From Candidatus Hydrogenedentota bacterium (GTDB taxonomy: Bacteria; Hydrogenedentota; Hydrogenedentia; Hydrogenedentales; JAEUWI01), in assembly GCA_016182605.1 (NCBI GenBank), contig JACPGE010000047.1, forward strand, positions 27,435 to 91,434: a DNA stretch of 64,000 nt. Reading direction: 5' to 3'. The notes below the pieces were generated by a model, which was given only the letters and a program-made list of their open reading frames with translations, did not search any database and had not been told where the DNA came from. The position numbers and the translations under genes are program-made. Of the stretch, positions 8,752-18,034 are shown piece by piece. Numbering within the stretch: the first letter of the stretch is position 1; each line of letters begins with the position of its first letter.

Positions 8752-10071
8752 GTGGACAAGCTGGTATCCCTCTGCAAACGTAAGGGCTTCATTTTTCAAT
8801 CGAGCGGCATCTATGGCGGCGTCAACGGCTGCTGGGACTTCGGTCCGCTCGGCGTGGAACTGAAGCGCAACCTGAAAAACGACTGGTGGTACAACTTCGT
8901 CCAGGTCCGCGACAACATGGTCGGCCTCGACGCAAGCATCATCATGCACCCGGATGTCTGGAAAGCCAGCGGCCACGTGGACGCCTTTCACGACATCGTC
9001 GTGGACTGCAAGGAATGCAAGAAGCGTTTCCGCGAAGATCACCTCGAATCCAAGGTCTGCCCGGAATGCGGCGGCGAACTCACCGAGCCGAAGCAGTTCA
9101 ACAGCATGCTGCGTACCCAGCTCGGCGTGAGTGAAGACACCGCCGTTAACACCTACCTCCGCCCCGAAACCTGCCAGTCCATCTTCGTCGACTTCAAGGA
9201 AATCTACTCCTCCTACCGTGTAAAGGTCCCCTTCGGTATTGCCCAGATCGGCAAGGCCTTCCGCAATGAGGTGAACCCGCGCAACTTCATCTTCCGCAGC
9301 CGCGAATTCGAACAGATGGAGATCGAGTTCTTCTGCCGCGAAGAGTCGGAAGAAGAGTGGTTCTCCTGGTGGCAGAAGGAGATCTGGCAGTGGTACCTCG
9401 ACCTCGGCATCGCCGAAAGCAAGCTCCGCTGGTATGAGCACCCGAAGGAATCCCTCGCCCACTACTCCAAGCGCACCGTCGACGTCGAATATGAATTCCC
9501 CTTCGGCTGGGGCGAATTGCAGGGCCTCGCCAACCGCGGCACCTTCGATCTCACCGCCCATTCCAAGGCCTCCGGCAAGGATCTCGCCTTCTTCGATCAG
9601 GAACAGAACGAACGCTACATCCCCACCGTGCTGGAACCCTCCGCCGGCGCGGATCGCACCACCCTCGCCGTGCTCTGTGAAGCCTACGACGAAGAAGAAG
9701 TCCCCACCAGCAAGGAAGGCGAAACAGAGACCCGCGTGGTCATGCGCCTCCATCCGAAGCTCGCCCCCATCAAGGCCGCCGTGCTGCCCCTCGTGAAGAA
9801 GGACGGCCTGGCCGAACTGGCCCAGGATCTCGAAGCGAAGCTCCGCCGCAAATTCCCCACCTACTACGATCACAGCGGAGCCATTGGCCGCCGCTACCGC
9901 CGACAGGACGAGATCGGCACCCCCTTCTGCGTCACCGTGGACTTCGACACCAAGGAAAAGGGCACCGTCACCGTGCGCGAACGCGATTCCATGGCCCAGG
10001 TCACCATTCCCATCGAAGAGGTGACGGCCTACATCGAAAAACGCGTCACCCTGGAGCGGCCCATCGGATAG
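8752..10071 (+). CDS. glyQS: Glycyl-tRNA synthetase, homodimeric class II type
   Basis: The 439-residue enzyme charges tRNA-Gly. It opens with LVSLCKRKGFIFQSSGIYGG, the signature of the archaeal/eukaryotic-type alpha2 GlyRS also found in Thermus, Mycoplasma and some other bacteria, rather than the alpha2beta2 enzyme. A CxxC...CxxC zinc-binding insert (CKECKKRF...CPECGGEL) lies near residues 84-110. Class II motif 2 is in AFRNEVNPRN (FRNE) and motif 3 in GADRTTLAVL. An anticodon-binding domain ends the protein. The GTG start follows GGAGACGATC. The 8528-8751 gap is C-rich and I see no gene in it. Confidence 0.95.
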   Translation: MDKLVSLCKRKGFIFQSSGIYGGVNGCWDFGPLGVELKRNLKNDWWYNFVQVRDNMVGLDASIIMHPDVWKASGHVDAFHDIVVDCKECKKRFREDHLESKVCPECGGELTEPKQFNSMLRTQLGVSEDTAVNTYLRPETCQSIFVDFKEIYSSYRVKVPFGIAQIGKAFRNEVNPRNFIFRSREFEQMEIEFFCREESEEEWFSWWQKEIWQWYLDLGIAESKLRWYEHPKESLAHYSKRTVDVEYEFPFGWGELQGLANRGTFDLTAHSKASGKDLAFFDQEQNERYIPTVLEPSAGADRTTLAVLCEAYDEEEVPTSKEGETETRVVMRLHPKLAPIKAAVLPLVKKDGLAELAQDLEAKLRRKFPTYYDHSGAIGRRYRRQDEIGTPFCVTVDFDTKEKGTVTVRERDSMAQVTIPIEEVTAYIEKRVTLERPIG

Positions 10072-10079
10072 GCAGCACG

Positions 10080-10520
10080 AAGGGGACCGTCCTCTTTCCG
10101 AGATTCACGAGGAGAAGGGACTGTTCCGAATGGCGCTTACTTAAGGACCATATTCGAAGAAATTCCGCGCCCTATCACATGAAGGACGTCAACATCCGCA
10201 CAAGTAGGCCTTCGCTCGCCGAGCGTAGGCATTTCTACACGAATCAACCGCACTACACACTAACAATGTCGCTCCAAAAGTTGAAATGGTCCCCCTTCGA
10301 AAATGGAACCGACAAGAGTCTTAAATCGTCAACTTCAGCACCAAGTGGATTGCCCAGGGGACTGTACCTGCCGGCATGCAACACCCCACGCACGCAGAAC
10401 CATTCTCCACCGGCAGGGACTGTACCCGGGAAGTAAACATTCGTGCCCAGGGGACTGTACCCGCCAGCCCGCATGAACATTCGCCGGGCTCAATACTCGT
10501 ACTGGCGGGGACTGTACCCG
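10080..10520. repeat. Cluster of GGGACTGT-type dispersed repeats
   Basis: This 475-base gap after glyQS has no gene I can support. At 10080-10126 lies a block (AGGGGACCGTCC ... AAGGGACTGTTCC) whose close copy is at 20195-20242. Four more cores of the form GGGACTGTACC occur at 10353-10378, 10408-10431, 10445-10474 and 10502-10520. A further shared segment, AAGTAGGCCTTCGCTCG, at about 10203 recurs at about 27489. These are diverged members of an intergenic repeat family that also occurs at 63861-63875. Confidence 0.7.
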
Positions 10521-10546
10521 ATCACAAGCGTCAGGTAGTACCCAGT

Positions 10547-11281
10547 ATGGCCTTCGACTACGATCACATCGCACCTCACTACGACGTGCACCGGCGTGGC
10601 CGTGGCCCCTATTACGGCACCCTGCTGATGCTCTTGAACGAGGCCCGTGCCACGTCCGTGCTCGAAGTGGGCGCGGGCACGGGCAACAACACCCAGGCCA
10701 TCGTGCAGGATCATCCCTGCCAACTGACCGCCCTCGAGCGCTCTGCGGGCATGCTCGCCCAGGGCCGTTCCAAACTGGCCGGGGTGCAATGGGTTCAGGG
10801 CGATGCCATGGCCCTCCCTTTTTCCGCCGGGCGCTTCGATTTCGCCTACGCCACCTATGTGCTTCACCACCTCTCCGATCTGGACGCCTTCTTCCGCGAG
10901 GTGCGGCGTGTGCTTCGAAATGGCATAGCCGCCTTCGTCACCCTTCCCCGCCACTTCATCCTCGCCCACCCCATGAACGCCTACTTCCCCAGTTTCTCCG
11001 TGGTGGATGGCGCGCGTTTCCAGCATGAGGACGCCGTGGCCGCCAGCATGCAGCGGGCGGGCTTCTCGCATGTGACCCAATCCCTGCATCACGATGCGCC
11101 CCGCATCATCGACCAGGCCTATGCGGAGAAGGTCGCCGGGAAGTTCATCTCCACCTACGCCCTGCTGCCGGAAGACGAGTTCCAGGCGGGGCTTGCGCGG
11201 CTGCGTAACGAGATCGCCGGAAAAGGGGCATTGGATGTTACCATGGTACGGGAGGCCGTTACGGTCTGGGGACGGTGCTGA
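10547..11281 (+). CDS. Class I SAM-dependent methyltransferase
   Basis: The 244-residue product begins MAFDYDHIAPHYD. Motif I is SVLEVGAGTGNNT (near residues 40-52), an acidic residue ends the next strand in TALERS, motif II is VQGDAMALPF, and FDFAYATYVLHHLSD and FREVRRVLRNG complete a Methyltransf_11 (UbiE/MenG-like) fold. Substrate specificity cannot be read from the sequence. The longer upstream frame runs through the repeat cluster and is not credible, so I use ATG 10547. It lies 45 bases before rsgA and may be co-transcribed. Confidence 0.85.
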   Translation: MAFDYDHIAPHYDVHRRGRGPYYGTLLMLLNEARATSVLEVGAGTGNNTQAIVQDHPCQLTALERSAGMLAQGRSKLAGVQWVQGDAMALPFSAGRFDFAYATYVLHHLSDLDAFFREVRRVLRNGIAAFVTLPRHFILAHPMNAYFPSFSVVDGARFQHEDAVAASMQRAGFSHVTQSLHHDAPRIIDQAYAEKVAGKFISTYALLPEDEFQAGLARLRNEIAGKGALDVTMVREAVTVWGRC

Positions 11282-11326
11282 GATGGAGTATACGCGGCCC
11301 CATAACACGGCGGCAGACGTTCAATC

Positions 11327-12412
11327 GTGAAAAAAAAGAAACTCAAAAGCAAGAACCAGCCCGTGCGCACGCGCAATTGGGAAGAGAATCACGAGCATTC
11401 TTTCACCCACGACCGTGCGCGGCACCGCCGTGCCCAGCCCGTGCGCTCGGAAACGGCGGAAGATCTCGATCCGCTTCCCAGCGTATTCGAGCCCAACGGC
11501 GAGGTCTTCTCCCATTCCAAAAAATGGGCCTTCGTCCTGAAAGACGGCGCAGAAATCCTTTGCATCATCGATGAGCGCCTCAAAGAGCAGAATGCAACCC
11601 TGCTGGTGCCAGGCGATCGCGTGCTGGTGGAGTATGAAGAGGGCCAGGCCATTGTGCGCGGGGTCGCGCCGCGTCTCACACGCCTGAGCCGCCCCGCCGG
11701 CGATCATGCGCGCGTGGGCGAACAGATCTTCGCGGCAAACCTCGACGTGCTGCTCATCGTCGCCGCCGCAAAGAACCCCATCTTCCGCCCCGGACTCGTG
11801 GACCGCTACCTTATCGCGGCCGAGCAGGGCGGTGTGGATGCCGTGCTCTGCCTCAACAAGATCGATCTCGTGGAGGAAATGCCGGAGGACCTGCAGCTCT
11901 ACCGCGACCTCGGCATGCCCGTCTTCCCCATCAGTTGCAAGACCGGCGCGGGCATCGACCCCTTGCTGGCACACATCCGCGGCAAGTTGTGCGTTCTCTC
12001 CGGTCACAGTGGCGTGGGCAAATCCACCCTGTTGAACCGGCTCGATCCGGACCTCGATCTGGACACCCAGGAGGTGAGTCAATCCACCCAGCGCGGACGC
12101 CACACCACCACCGCCTCCCGTCTCTACCAGTTGGGCGGCGGCACCCGCATCATCGACACCCCCGGCATCCGCGCACTCGGCCTCTGGCGCGTGGATCCGG
12201 AAGAGGTGGCCTTCTATTTCCCCGAGTTGGCTGCGGCCGCGGCAAACTGCCACTTCCGCAACTGCACCCACACCCACGAGCCCGACTGCGGCGTGAAAGC
12301 CGGCCTCGACGACGGCACCGTCCTGCCCCAGCGCTACGCGTCTTACCTGCGCATCCGCGCGAGCCTGGAATCCGACGAGAACATCACCCCCGGGCGCATG
12401 TTCGCCCTGTAG
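11327..12412 (+). CDS. rsgA: Ribosome small-subunit-dependent GTPase RsgA
   Basis: The 361-residue GTPase assists late 30S maturation. The circularly permuted order is plain: NKID (G4, residues 177-180), GHSGVGKST (G1, 226-234), then DTPG (G3, 277-280). An OB-fold lies ahead (about 50-120) and a C-terminal zinc site follows: Cys308, Cys313, His315 and Cys321 in NCHFRNCTHTHEPDCGVK. The N-terminus carries a basic 40-residue extension beginning KKKKLKSKN, longer than in E. coli. The start is GTG. It ends in front of a strong bidirectional terminator. Confidence 0.95.
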   Translation: MKKKKLKSKNQPVRTRNWEENHEHSFTHDRARHRRAQPVRSETAEDLDPLPSVFEPNGEVFSHSKKWAFVLKDGAEILCIIDERLKEQNATLLVPGDRVLVEYEEGQAIVRGVAPRLTRLSRPAGDHARVGEQIFAANLDVLLIVAAAKNPIFRPGLVDRYLIAAEQGGVDAVLCLNKIDLVEEMPEDLQLYRDLGMPVFPISCKTGAGIDPLLAHIRGKLCVLSGHSGVGKSTLLNRLDPDLDLDTQEVSQSTQRGRHTTTASRLYQLGGGTRIIDTPGIRALGLWRVDPEEVAFYFPELAAAAANCHFRNCTHTHEPDCGVKAGLDDGTVLPQRYASYLRIRASLESDENITPGRMFAL

Positions 12413-12448
12413 GGCGGCGCCCGATTCGCCCGAACTCCCCAAAAAAAT

Positions 12449-12481
12449 GCGGCGCGCATCTCCGTTCGAGATACGCGCCGC
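12449..12481. terminator. Bidirectional intrinsic terminator
   Basis: GCGGCGCG...CGCGCCGC form a GC-rich stem extended by an inner CATCTC/GAGATA helix, with A7 on the left and a T-rich run on the right. It serves convergent rsgA and the large gene at 12496-17049. Confidence 0.8.
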
Positions 12482-12495
12482 AACCGTTTCTGATT

Positions 12496-15400
12496 TTATT
12501 TCGACAGGAATACCGGGCAGTAGCCGTCTTCGGAAGCGCTCTGCGAACACTGCGCGTAGCCGTCCGCGTTGAACATCTGGATGATGCGCAACAATTCCGT
12601 GAGGCTGACCTTCCAGTTCTGGGGCACGTAGTCCACATTGTGCGCGTTGCAACTGCACTCACCGGCATCCTGCGGCGCACCGGGGGCATAGCCGTCTTCG
12701 GTGCCGTTCTGGCAGTGGAAACCGTTCACGTTGAAGAACTGGATGATACGCAGCAGCTCGCTCAGGTCGATCGCCATGTTGCCATTGGTGTCCGCCATGT
12801 GAATCGGGCCGTGGCTCTTCTCGCCGCCCGTACAGAACCCGCCCGACCCCGCACCGCCGGGAGGCGTGAAGGGAAGGATATCCGGCACTACACTGACGCC
12901 AGACGTAAAGCGTATCGGCAGCGGGACGAGTCCATTGGGAAATTCCATTTCCACCATGAAGGCCGTCCACCCCGTCGGCGGCGCCGGCACACTGCCCACA
13001 TAGACGCCCGGGCTCTGTGGCGACAGCGTGGAACTGGTCCACGCCTGGCCAATGCTTTCCAGGCGGAAATCGCGCGCGTAGGGGTTGGTGGCCTTCCACA
13101 AACGGACCGCCGTGGGCTGCGTCGTCGTGCTCACGCGGATCTCCCCGTTCTCCAGGATCTCCCAATCGTATTTCGGACGCGCGGTCTTCGTCAGGAAAGC
13201 CGCATAGTAGGCGGTGAGATCTTCCACCGCCGTGGAGGTCTGGTCCAGACCGTGATCCGTGTTCGGCACATAGCGCACGTGCTTCTCGCCCCTCAGATCG
13301 TCGAAGTAGAACTGGGACGAATCGGGCAGGAAGAACTGATCGCCCGTGCTGTTGATCATAAACTTCGGCATCGTGAGCCGGTTCCGGTAGCTGTACGGCT
13401 CCACAATGTCCATGAGATCCGCAAAGGCGGGATCGTCGATGCGATCCATGATGCCCATGTCCACGTAGTCTTCCACCGAGGGTGCCCAGAAGCCGTACGC
13501 CGCATAGTGGTGCTGGAAACTCGGCACCAAATTCAGCAGGTCGATCACCAGTGGGGCGATGGCCCGGACCCGCGGATCGACCACGGCGGTGGTCCAGGTG
13601 GTCCAGCCGCGCTTCGAGGCCCCGGCCACCATGAATCCGGATACCGCAGGGAATACGTCCTGCACCGTGTCCATCGCGCGCACCACCGCCTTGGTCATCG
13701 GAAGGCGCGGCAGCCACAGGGGATCGCCCGTGGACATGAACTTGTCCCAGCAATACGCAATCAACTCGTCTTCCGTGCGGCCATTCGCCAAGTACCGCGG
13801 ATCCGTTTCATCGGCAAATTTGATCCGCTCATTCGGAATCATCTTGATTTCCGCCACGATCGAGCGGGTCTGTGCGGCCAGTTGCCCAAGCGTGGGATCG
13901 ACACCGCTGGGCGCGGAGCCGCCATTGCTCCCGCCGCTAATGAACATCATCGCCTCGTTAAACAAAAGCGAGTCCGGCACCGCAACCAGAAGCCAGTGCT
14001 CCCAGAGCGTCCGGTTCACTTCGTTCGCCGAACGCCACCGTTGCGAGGTCATGGAATAAACACGGGATGTATAGCCGTTACCGTCGCTCGTGGAGAGCAA
14101 CTGGTAACGGTAATTGTTGTCCGGCGTGTTCACATAGGTGTCGAGCGCGGTCAGTACGGGCTCGCCCTCGCCTTCCCCTTCACCCTCTCCTTCGCCCTCG
14201 CCTTCACCTTCGCCCTCGCCTTCACCTTCGCCCACAGGATCGCCGAAGCTCCCCGGGTCCGTCGGATCCGTATTCGCCAAGAACTCAGTATGGTTGAAGT
14301 ACGTGTCGCCGTCGCGGTCGAGCGCCACGCGCGTGGCGGTTCCCGCGGGAACCACTGTAAAGGTCAGCTTCGCACCCTCATCCAGCAGCGTGAAAAGCGT
14401 CGTCTGCGTCACCGGGCCGCCAGCGGCGTCCAACTGGAAGTTGCTCCCCCCAACAAAACGCGCACCACGCAGCCGCCCATCCATAAGACCAAAGCCCACC
14501 AGTTCAATGCGCGGAGAAGCCGTGACGAAATTCTTTAGATCGGCAAGCTGCGAATTATTCGGCTCGCTCTTTCCTGCCGTGACCTGCTGGCCAACAGCCG
14601 CATGCGCGTCGCGGCTCTCCACCCCCGGGGGATTGTCAAATGGGAGCAAGCCGGGCGACGGGGGACCGAAGCCGCTGCCTGAAAAGGCAAGCATGAGTGC
14701 GGTTAAATTGGCCAATTCCTGGGGGGAGTTGGTGGTGAACGCATTCTCCGAAAGGAATCGCTCCAGGGTATCCACACTGCCATCGTGCAGATACCCGAAT
14801 CCCGCGCGGCTCTCGGTGTGGATCATGTCCATCCCCACCTTGTCATACATATTGCGCAGTTGCGCCACCTTGATCGCGCGATTCGTCGATCCGTCGATGC
14901 TGACCAGCGCCAAGTGCCGCTCACCCAGTGGCCCCAGGGGTATTTCTTCATAAACCCCAGTGCTGTTATTGAACGTCGCATTCGAGCTGTTACCGCTGGG
15001 CAACGTATGGCAGGTCACGCACGATACAACGGTCTGATCGATGCGCCGTCCGTGGTCTCGATAGAGCGCAAGGCCAGCCACGGCATCGCCATTCGGCAGT
15101 TGGTTGCCCGCCCCGGGAAAACGCGGGGTAATGAAATGGCCGGGCAAAGGCAAGTTCGTCGGCAGAGAATTGTTCAGATTGCGGAACGGGTTGGGCGGAA
15201 AGTGAATGCTCGCCAGAAAGGCCTTGTACTCGTTCATCTCCTGATCCGTCAGGGTCGTGTCATCTCCCTGCAACCCCATGAACGCTCCTCTAAACTCTTC
15301 CAACCCGAGCCGGTCCCCGCGCCAATGGAAGGGCTCCTGACCAATAATACCCTGCAAGGTCTGGGTGCTCATCGGCCCTTTCATCGGATGGAAGGGCTCG

Positions 15401-17049
15401 ATGCCATCCGCAAGAAAAACGCTGCCGTCGAATTCTGCGTTCATGCCCAGATTGCGATTCTCGAGGCTGATCATCTCGCCGGCAGGATTCCCCAAGTCCC
15501 ACGCGAGCCGGTCCATACGGGAGTCGATATGGCAGGACCCGCAAGACGCCTGGCCGAGACCTGAGTTCTTGTGGGTATCATAGAGGTGCTTGCGGCCCAC
15601 CCTGATGGGCTCGGGCGTGGGATCGAAAAGCGGTACCACGTCCACCTCGGAACCAGCCACCGTGCCGCCGCCCTGGGTCTGAAGTGCGACCACCGAAATG
15701 GAGGCGTCGAAGCGGTTGAGGGCGTAGAGCACATTCCGTGCCTCGTCGAGTACAACGCCCGTGGGGCCTTCGCGCAATTCAATCGTGGACGTGGCGCCGA
15801 TGCGATCGCCCTCGGCATCGACCACGATGAGGTTGTTCGAACCCATGCCTGTGATGAAGGCCTGGGTGCCCGCGCTGTTCCAAACGATCCCGCGCGGATC
15901 CCCGATCGACTTGTTCCGGTCATTCTGCGGAATGCGGCGCACCGCATACGTCAGGTGCCCCCGATTCAAATCGACCACGCTCTCCGTGACCAAATCCAGC
16001 GGATCGCCTATGGCCAGGTTCACCCGCGCAAATATGCTGTTCACATTGGGCTCGAAACGCACTTCGTTGATGCCGTCGATACCAACCACCGTCACATCGC
16101 CCGACACCGGATTCACATCGATCGCCATACAGATGTTCATCATATGGTCGATGTAGGTGACCGGTGCGGCCAGATTGTTCGCATTGATCACGGCCACATC
16201 GTGATCGAGCAGCGTCCAGCCCTGGGGGCGCCCCGACAGGCCGGACTGCGGTCCGGAAACGAACTGTGTCCAATCCGTGCCGGTGTCGTCCAGCCATTGG
16301 CCCGCGTCGTTCTGCTTCACGATCATCCCCACCCGGGGCGGTGCGTCATTGTCCGGATTCTCGGCGGGATCGAAGCCATTGCCGTTGTTGTTTGAGGGTG
16401 GATTTGCAGTGCCGTGCGGAGTCTGCGCGTTCCCCACCACATTCGGCGGGAACGAGATGACACTGTTCCCTTCCGAGCCGCCGCCCAGCGCAGTCGAGCG
16501 GTTCCCCGATTCAAATATCGCCGCGTAGACCTTGGAGCCATCGGGGCTCACGGCAAGCGCACGGGGATCTTCTGCATTGATGGCAATATTCGTCGGGTTG
16601 GCCGTGGGATCGCCCGGGCTCACCACCTGAATCAGGTTGGCCTGCGAGCAGGATATAAAGGCGCGCCCCTGGGTCCCGGCGAAGACCACGTCCGCGGGCT
16701 CGTCGGCCGTGCGGACTGTATTGACAATGGCGCCCACGGAAATATCTACGATACTGACCGAATCGGAAATCTGGTTCACGACCCACACTTCCGTATTGGT
16801 CCGGAAACGCGCGGTTACGGGGTCGATGCCCACGGGAATGGATTGCTCCAATTCGGGCGCACCACCGCCAAGAGAGAAGATCTCAACCCGCCCGTCGGCC
16901 GTGTTACAGACCGCCAAATGCGCCCCGTCTGGACTGAGGTCCATCGGATGGACTTGGGGCGTTTCGAAGTTGACAAAATTGTCCTGGGCGAAGGCATGGC
17001 CCAGCGTCAACAAGACGGTAAAAAATAGAACTGCGCATCGCAAGCCCAT
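12496..17049 (-). CDS. Exported beta-propeller / dihaem cytochrome c / PqaA-like / dockerin-like fusion protein
   Basis: The product has 1,517 residues. Residues 1-23 are a signal peptide (MGLRCAVLFFTVLL...FAQ). A YVTN-type beta-propeller region (PDGSKVYAAIF, SDSVSIVDIS) runs to about 490. A di-haem cytochrome c peroxidase/MauG-like region follows with CGSCH (near 501) and CVTCH (near 677). A (Gly-Glu)n tract at about 939-965 then leads into a PhoPQ-activated pathogenicity-related (PqaA) alpha/beta-hydrolase-like domain (LTALDTYVNTPD, GASKRGWTTW, STGDQFFLPD). Two dockerin-like repeats (ELLRIIQFFN, ELLRIIQMFN) end the protein; the first has an EF-hand-like loop (DTNGNMAIDLSE). I start at ATG 17049 because of the signal peptide and the promoter at 17105-17133. 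The function is unknown; the parts suggest an exported electron-transfer/hydrolase multidomain protein. Confidence 0.85.
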   Translation of the reverse strand: MGLRCAVLFFTVLLTLGHAFAQDNFVNFETPQVHPMDLSPDGAHLAVCNTADGRVEIFSLGGGAPELEQSIPVGIDPVTARFRTNTEVWVVNQISDSVSIVDISVGAIVNTVRTADEPADVVFAGTQGRAFISCSQANLIQVVSPGDPTANPTNIAINAEDPRALAVSPDGSKVYAAIFESGNRSTALGGGSEGNSVISFPPNVVGNAQTPHGTANPPSNNNGNGFDPAENPDNDAPPRVGMIVKQNDAGQWLDDTGTDWTQFVSGPQSGLSGRPQGWTLLDHDVAVINANNLAAPVTYIDHMMNICMAIDVNPVSGDVTVVGIDGINEVRFEPNVNSIFARVNLAIGDPLDLVTESVVDLNRGHLTYAVRRIPQNDRNKSIGDPRGIVWNSAGTQAFITGMGSNNLIVVDAEGDRIGATSTIELREGPTGVVLDEARNVLYALNRFDASISVVALQTQGGGTVAGSEVDVVPLFDPTPEPIRVGRKHLYDTHKNSGLGQASCGSCHIDSRMDRLAWDLGNPAGEMISLENRNLGMNAEFDGSVFLADGIEPFHPMKGPMSTQTLQGIIGQEPFHWRGDRLGLEEFRGAFMGLQGDDTTLTDQEMNEYKAFLASIHFPPNPFRNLNNSLPTNLPLPGHFITPRFPGAGNQLPNGDAVAGLALYRDHGRRIDQTVVSCVTCHTLPSGNSSNATFNNSTGVYEEIPLGPLGERHLALVSIDGSTNRAIKVAQLRNMYDKVGMDMIHTESRAGFGYLHDGSVDTLERFLSENAFTTNSPQELANLTALMLAFSGSGFGPPSPGLLPFDNPPGVESRDAHAAVGQQVTAGKSEPNNSQLADLKNFVTASPRIELVGFGLMDGRLRGARFVGGSNFQLDAAGGPVTQTTLFTLLDEGAKLTFTVVPAGTATRVALDRDGDTYFNHTEFLANTDPTDPGSFGDPVGEGEGEGEGEGEGEGEGEGEGEGEPVLTALDTYVNTPDNNYRYQLLSTSDGNGYTSRVYSMTSQRWRSANEVNRTLWEHWLLVAVPDSLLFNEAMMFISGGSNGGSAPSGVDPTLGQLAAQTRSIVAEIKMIPNERIKFADETDPRYLANGRTEDELIAYCWDKFMSTGDPLWLPRLPMTKAVVRAMDTVQDVFPAVSGFMVAGASKRGWTTWTTAVVDPRVRAIAPLVIDLLNLVPSFQHHYAAYGFWAPSVEDYVDMGIMDRIDDPAFADLMDIVEPYSYRNRLTMPKFMINSTGDQFFLPDSSQFYFDDLRGEKHVRYVPNTDHGLDQTSTAVEDLTAYYAAFLTKTARPKYDWEILENGEIRVSTTTQPTAVRLWKATNPYARDFRLESIGQAWTSSTLSPQSPGVYVGSVPAPPTGWTAFMVEMEFPNGLVPLPIRFTSGVSVVPDILPFTPPGGAGSGGFCTGGEKSHGPIHMADTNGNMAIDLSELLRIIQFFNVNGFHCQNGTEDGYAPGAPQDAGECSCNAHNVDYVPQNWKVSLTELLRIIQMFNADGYAQCSQSASEDGYCPVFLSK
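14158..14232 (-). repeat. GAGGGC/GAAGGC hexanucleotide tract encoding (Gly-Glu)n
   Basis: An imperfect hexamer repeat encodes about 13-14 Gly-Glu pairs and separates the cytochrome part from the PqaA-like part of the fusion. A similar tract lies in the gene at 48183-51056. Hexamer changes keep frame, so the linker can vary in length. Confidence 0.85.
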
Positions 17050-17104
17050 AACGTAACGTACTCCTACGGCGAAGCCGCCGTTCTCCCTTGTCGTTGACCC
17101 GCTA

Positions 17105-17133
17105 AGGATAATGCATTCCGGCACATTTGACAA
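17105..17133 (-). promoter_or_regulatory. Sigma70-type promoter of the large fusion gene
   Basis: On the minus strand TTGTCA (17128-17133) and TATCCT (17105-17110) are separated by 17 bases, about 56 bases before ATG 17049. This supports that start over the longer frame beginning at 17223. Confidence 0.5.
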
Positions 17134-17284
17134 GTTTACGGCTTCATGGCAAGAATCCACCGGTCCAAGGGGGTTCCGGCGGGCTTGCAGCACCCCTCCC
17201 GGACTGCTAAACTTCCGGAACACAACACGTTAGCTGCCAGCAGAGAGATAACGGCCCACAGCGCGGCCAAGGATGCGCCATACC

Positions 17285-18034
17285 ATGATTTCAGCAGAAG
17301 GGCTGCGGAAAGTCTTCTACGCCTCGCGCGGCCTGGAAGTCGTGGCGGTAAAGGGCGCAACCTTCTCCGTCGACGCCGGAGAGGTCTTCGGGCTGCTCGG
17401 CCCGAACGGCGCCGGAAAAACCACCCTCCTGCGCATGCTGGGCACCATCATCACCCCCACCTCGGGCATCTGCCGGATCAATGGACAGATTACCGAGAAC
17501 GCGCCGGACAGCATCCGCAAGGAGATCGGGTTTCTCTCGGGAAATACCAAGCTCTACGGACGCCTGACCGCGCGCGAACTCTTGCGCTACTTTGGACGTC
17601 TCTACGACATGGCCGACCCCGCCATCGCCATCCGCACGGCAGAACTGGCGGAACTGCTCCAGATGCACGATTTCCTCGACCGCCGCTGCGAGGCCCTAAG
17701 CACCGGCCAGACGCAGAAGGTCTCCATTGCACGGGTCATCCTCCACGATCCGAAGGTCTTGATCCTCGACGAACCCACCCTCGGACTCGACATCATGACC
17801 AGCCGGAGCATCCTCGACTTCATTCTCCTGGCGAAAGGGCGGGGCCACTCCATCATTTTCAGCACCCACCACATGAGCGAGGCCGACTACCTCTGCGACC
17901 GCGTGGGACTCATCTACGAGGGCGAACTCATGGCCGTGGACGAAAAAGCCGCGCTCCTCGCAGGGCGCGGAGTGAACAATTTGCACGACGCCTTCCTCTC
18001 GCTCGTCGATGAACGGGAGCGGCAAGCCTCATGA
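17285..18034 (+). CDS. ABC transporter ATP-binding protein, NatA-like
   Basis: This is a 249-residue ABC ATPase with Walker A GPNGAGKTT, Q-loop region IGFLSGNTKLYG, signature LSTGQTQKVS, Walker B VLILDEPTLGLD and an H-loop in FSTHHMSEA. The signature has Thr-Gly in place of the usual Ser-Gly-Gly, as in some NatA/CcmA-type proteins. ATG 17285 (MISAEGL) is preferred to 17273. It overlaps the permease gene by four bases (ATGA), so both should be made together as an exporter. NatAB systems export sodium, but the substrate here is not known. Confidence 0.9.
   Translation: MISAEGLRKVFYASRGLEVVAVKGATFSVDAGEVFGLLGPNGAGKTTLLRMLGTIITPTSGICRINGQITENAPDSIRKEIGFLSGNTKLYGRLTARELLRYFGRLYDMADPAIAIRTAELAELLQMHDFLDRRCEALSTGQTQKVSIARVILHDPKVLILDEPTLGLDIMTSRSILDFILLAKGRGHSIIFSTHHMSEADYLCDRVGLIYEGELMAVDEKAALLAGRGVNNLHDAFLSLVDERERQAS

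Noticed and set aside
11935-14538. 867-residue ORF on the plus strand
   Set aside because: It runs out of frame through rsgA and then antisense through the large fusion gene, with Arg/Pro/His-rich composition.
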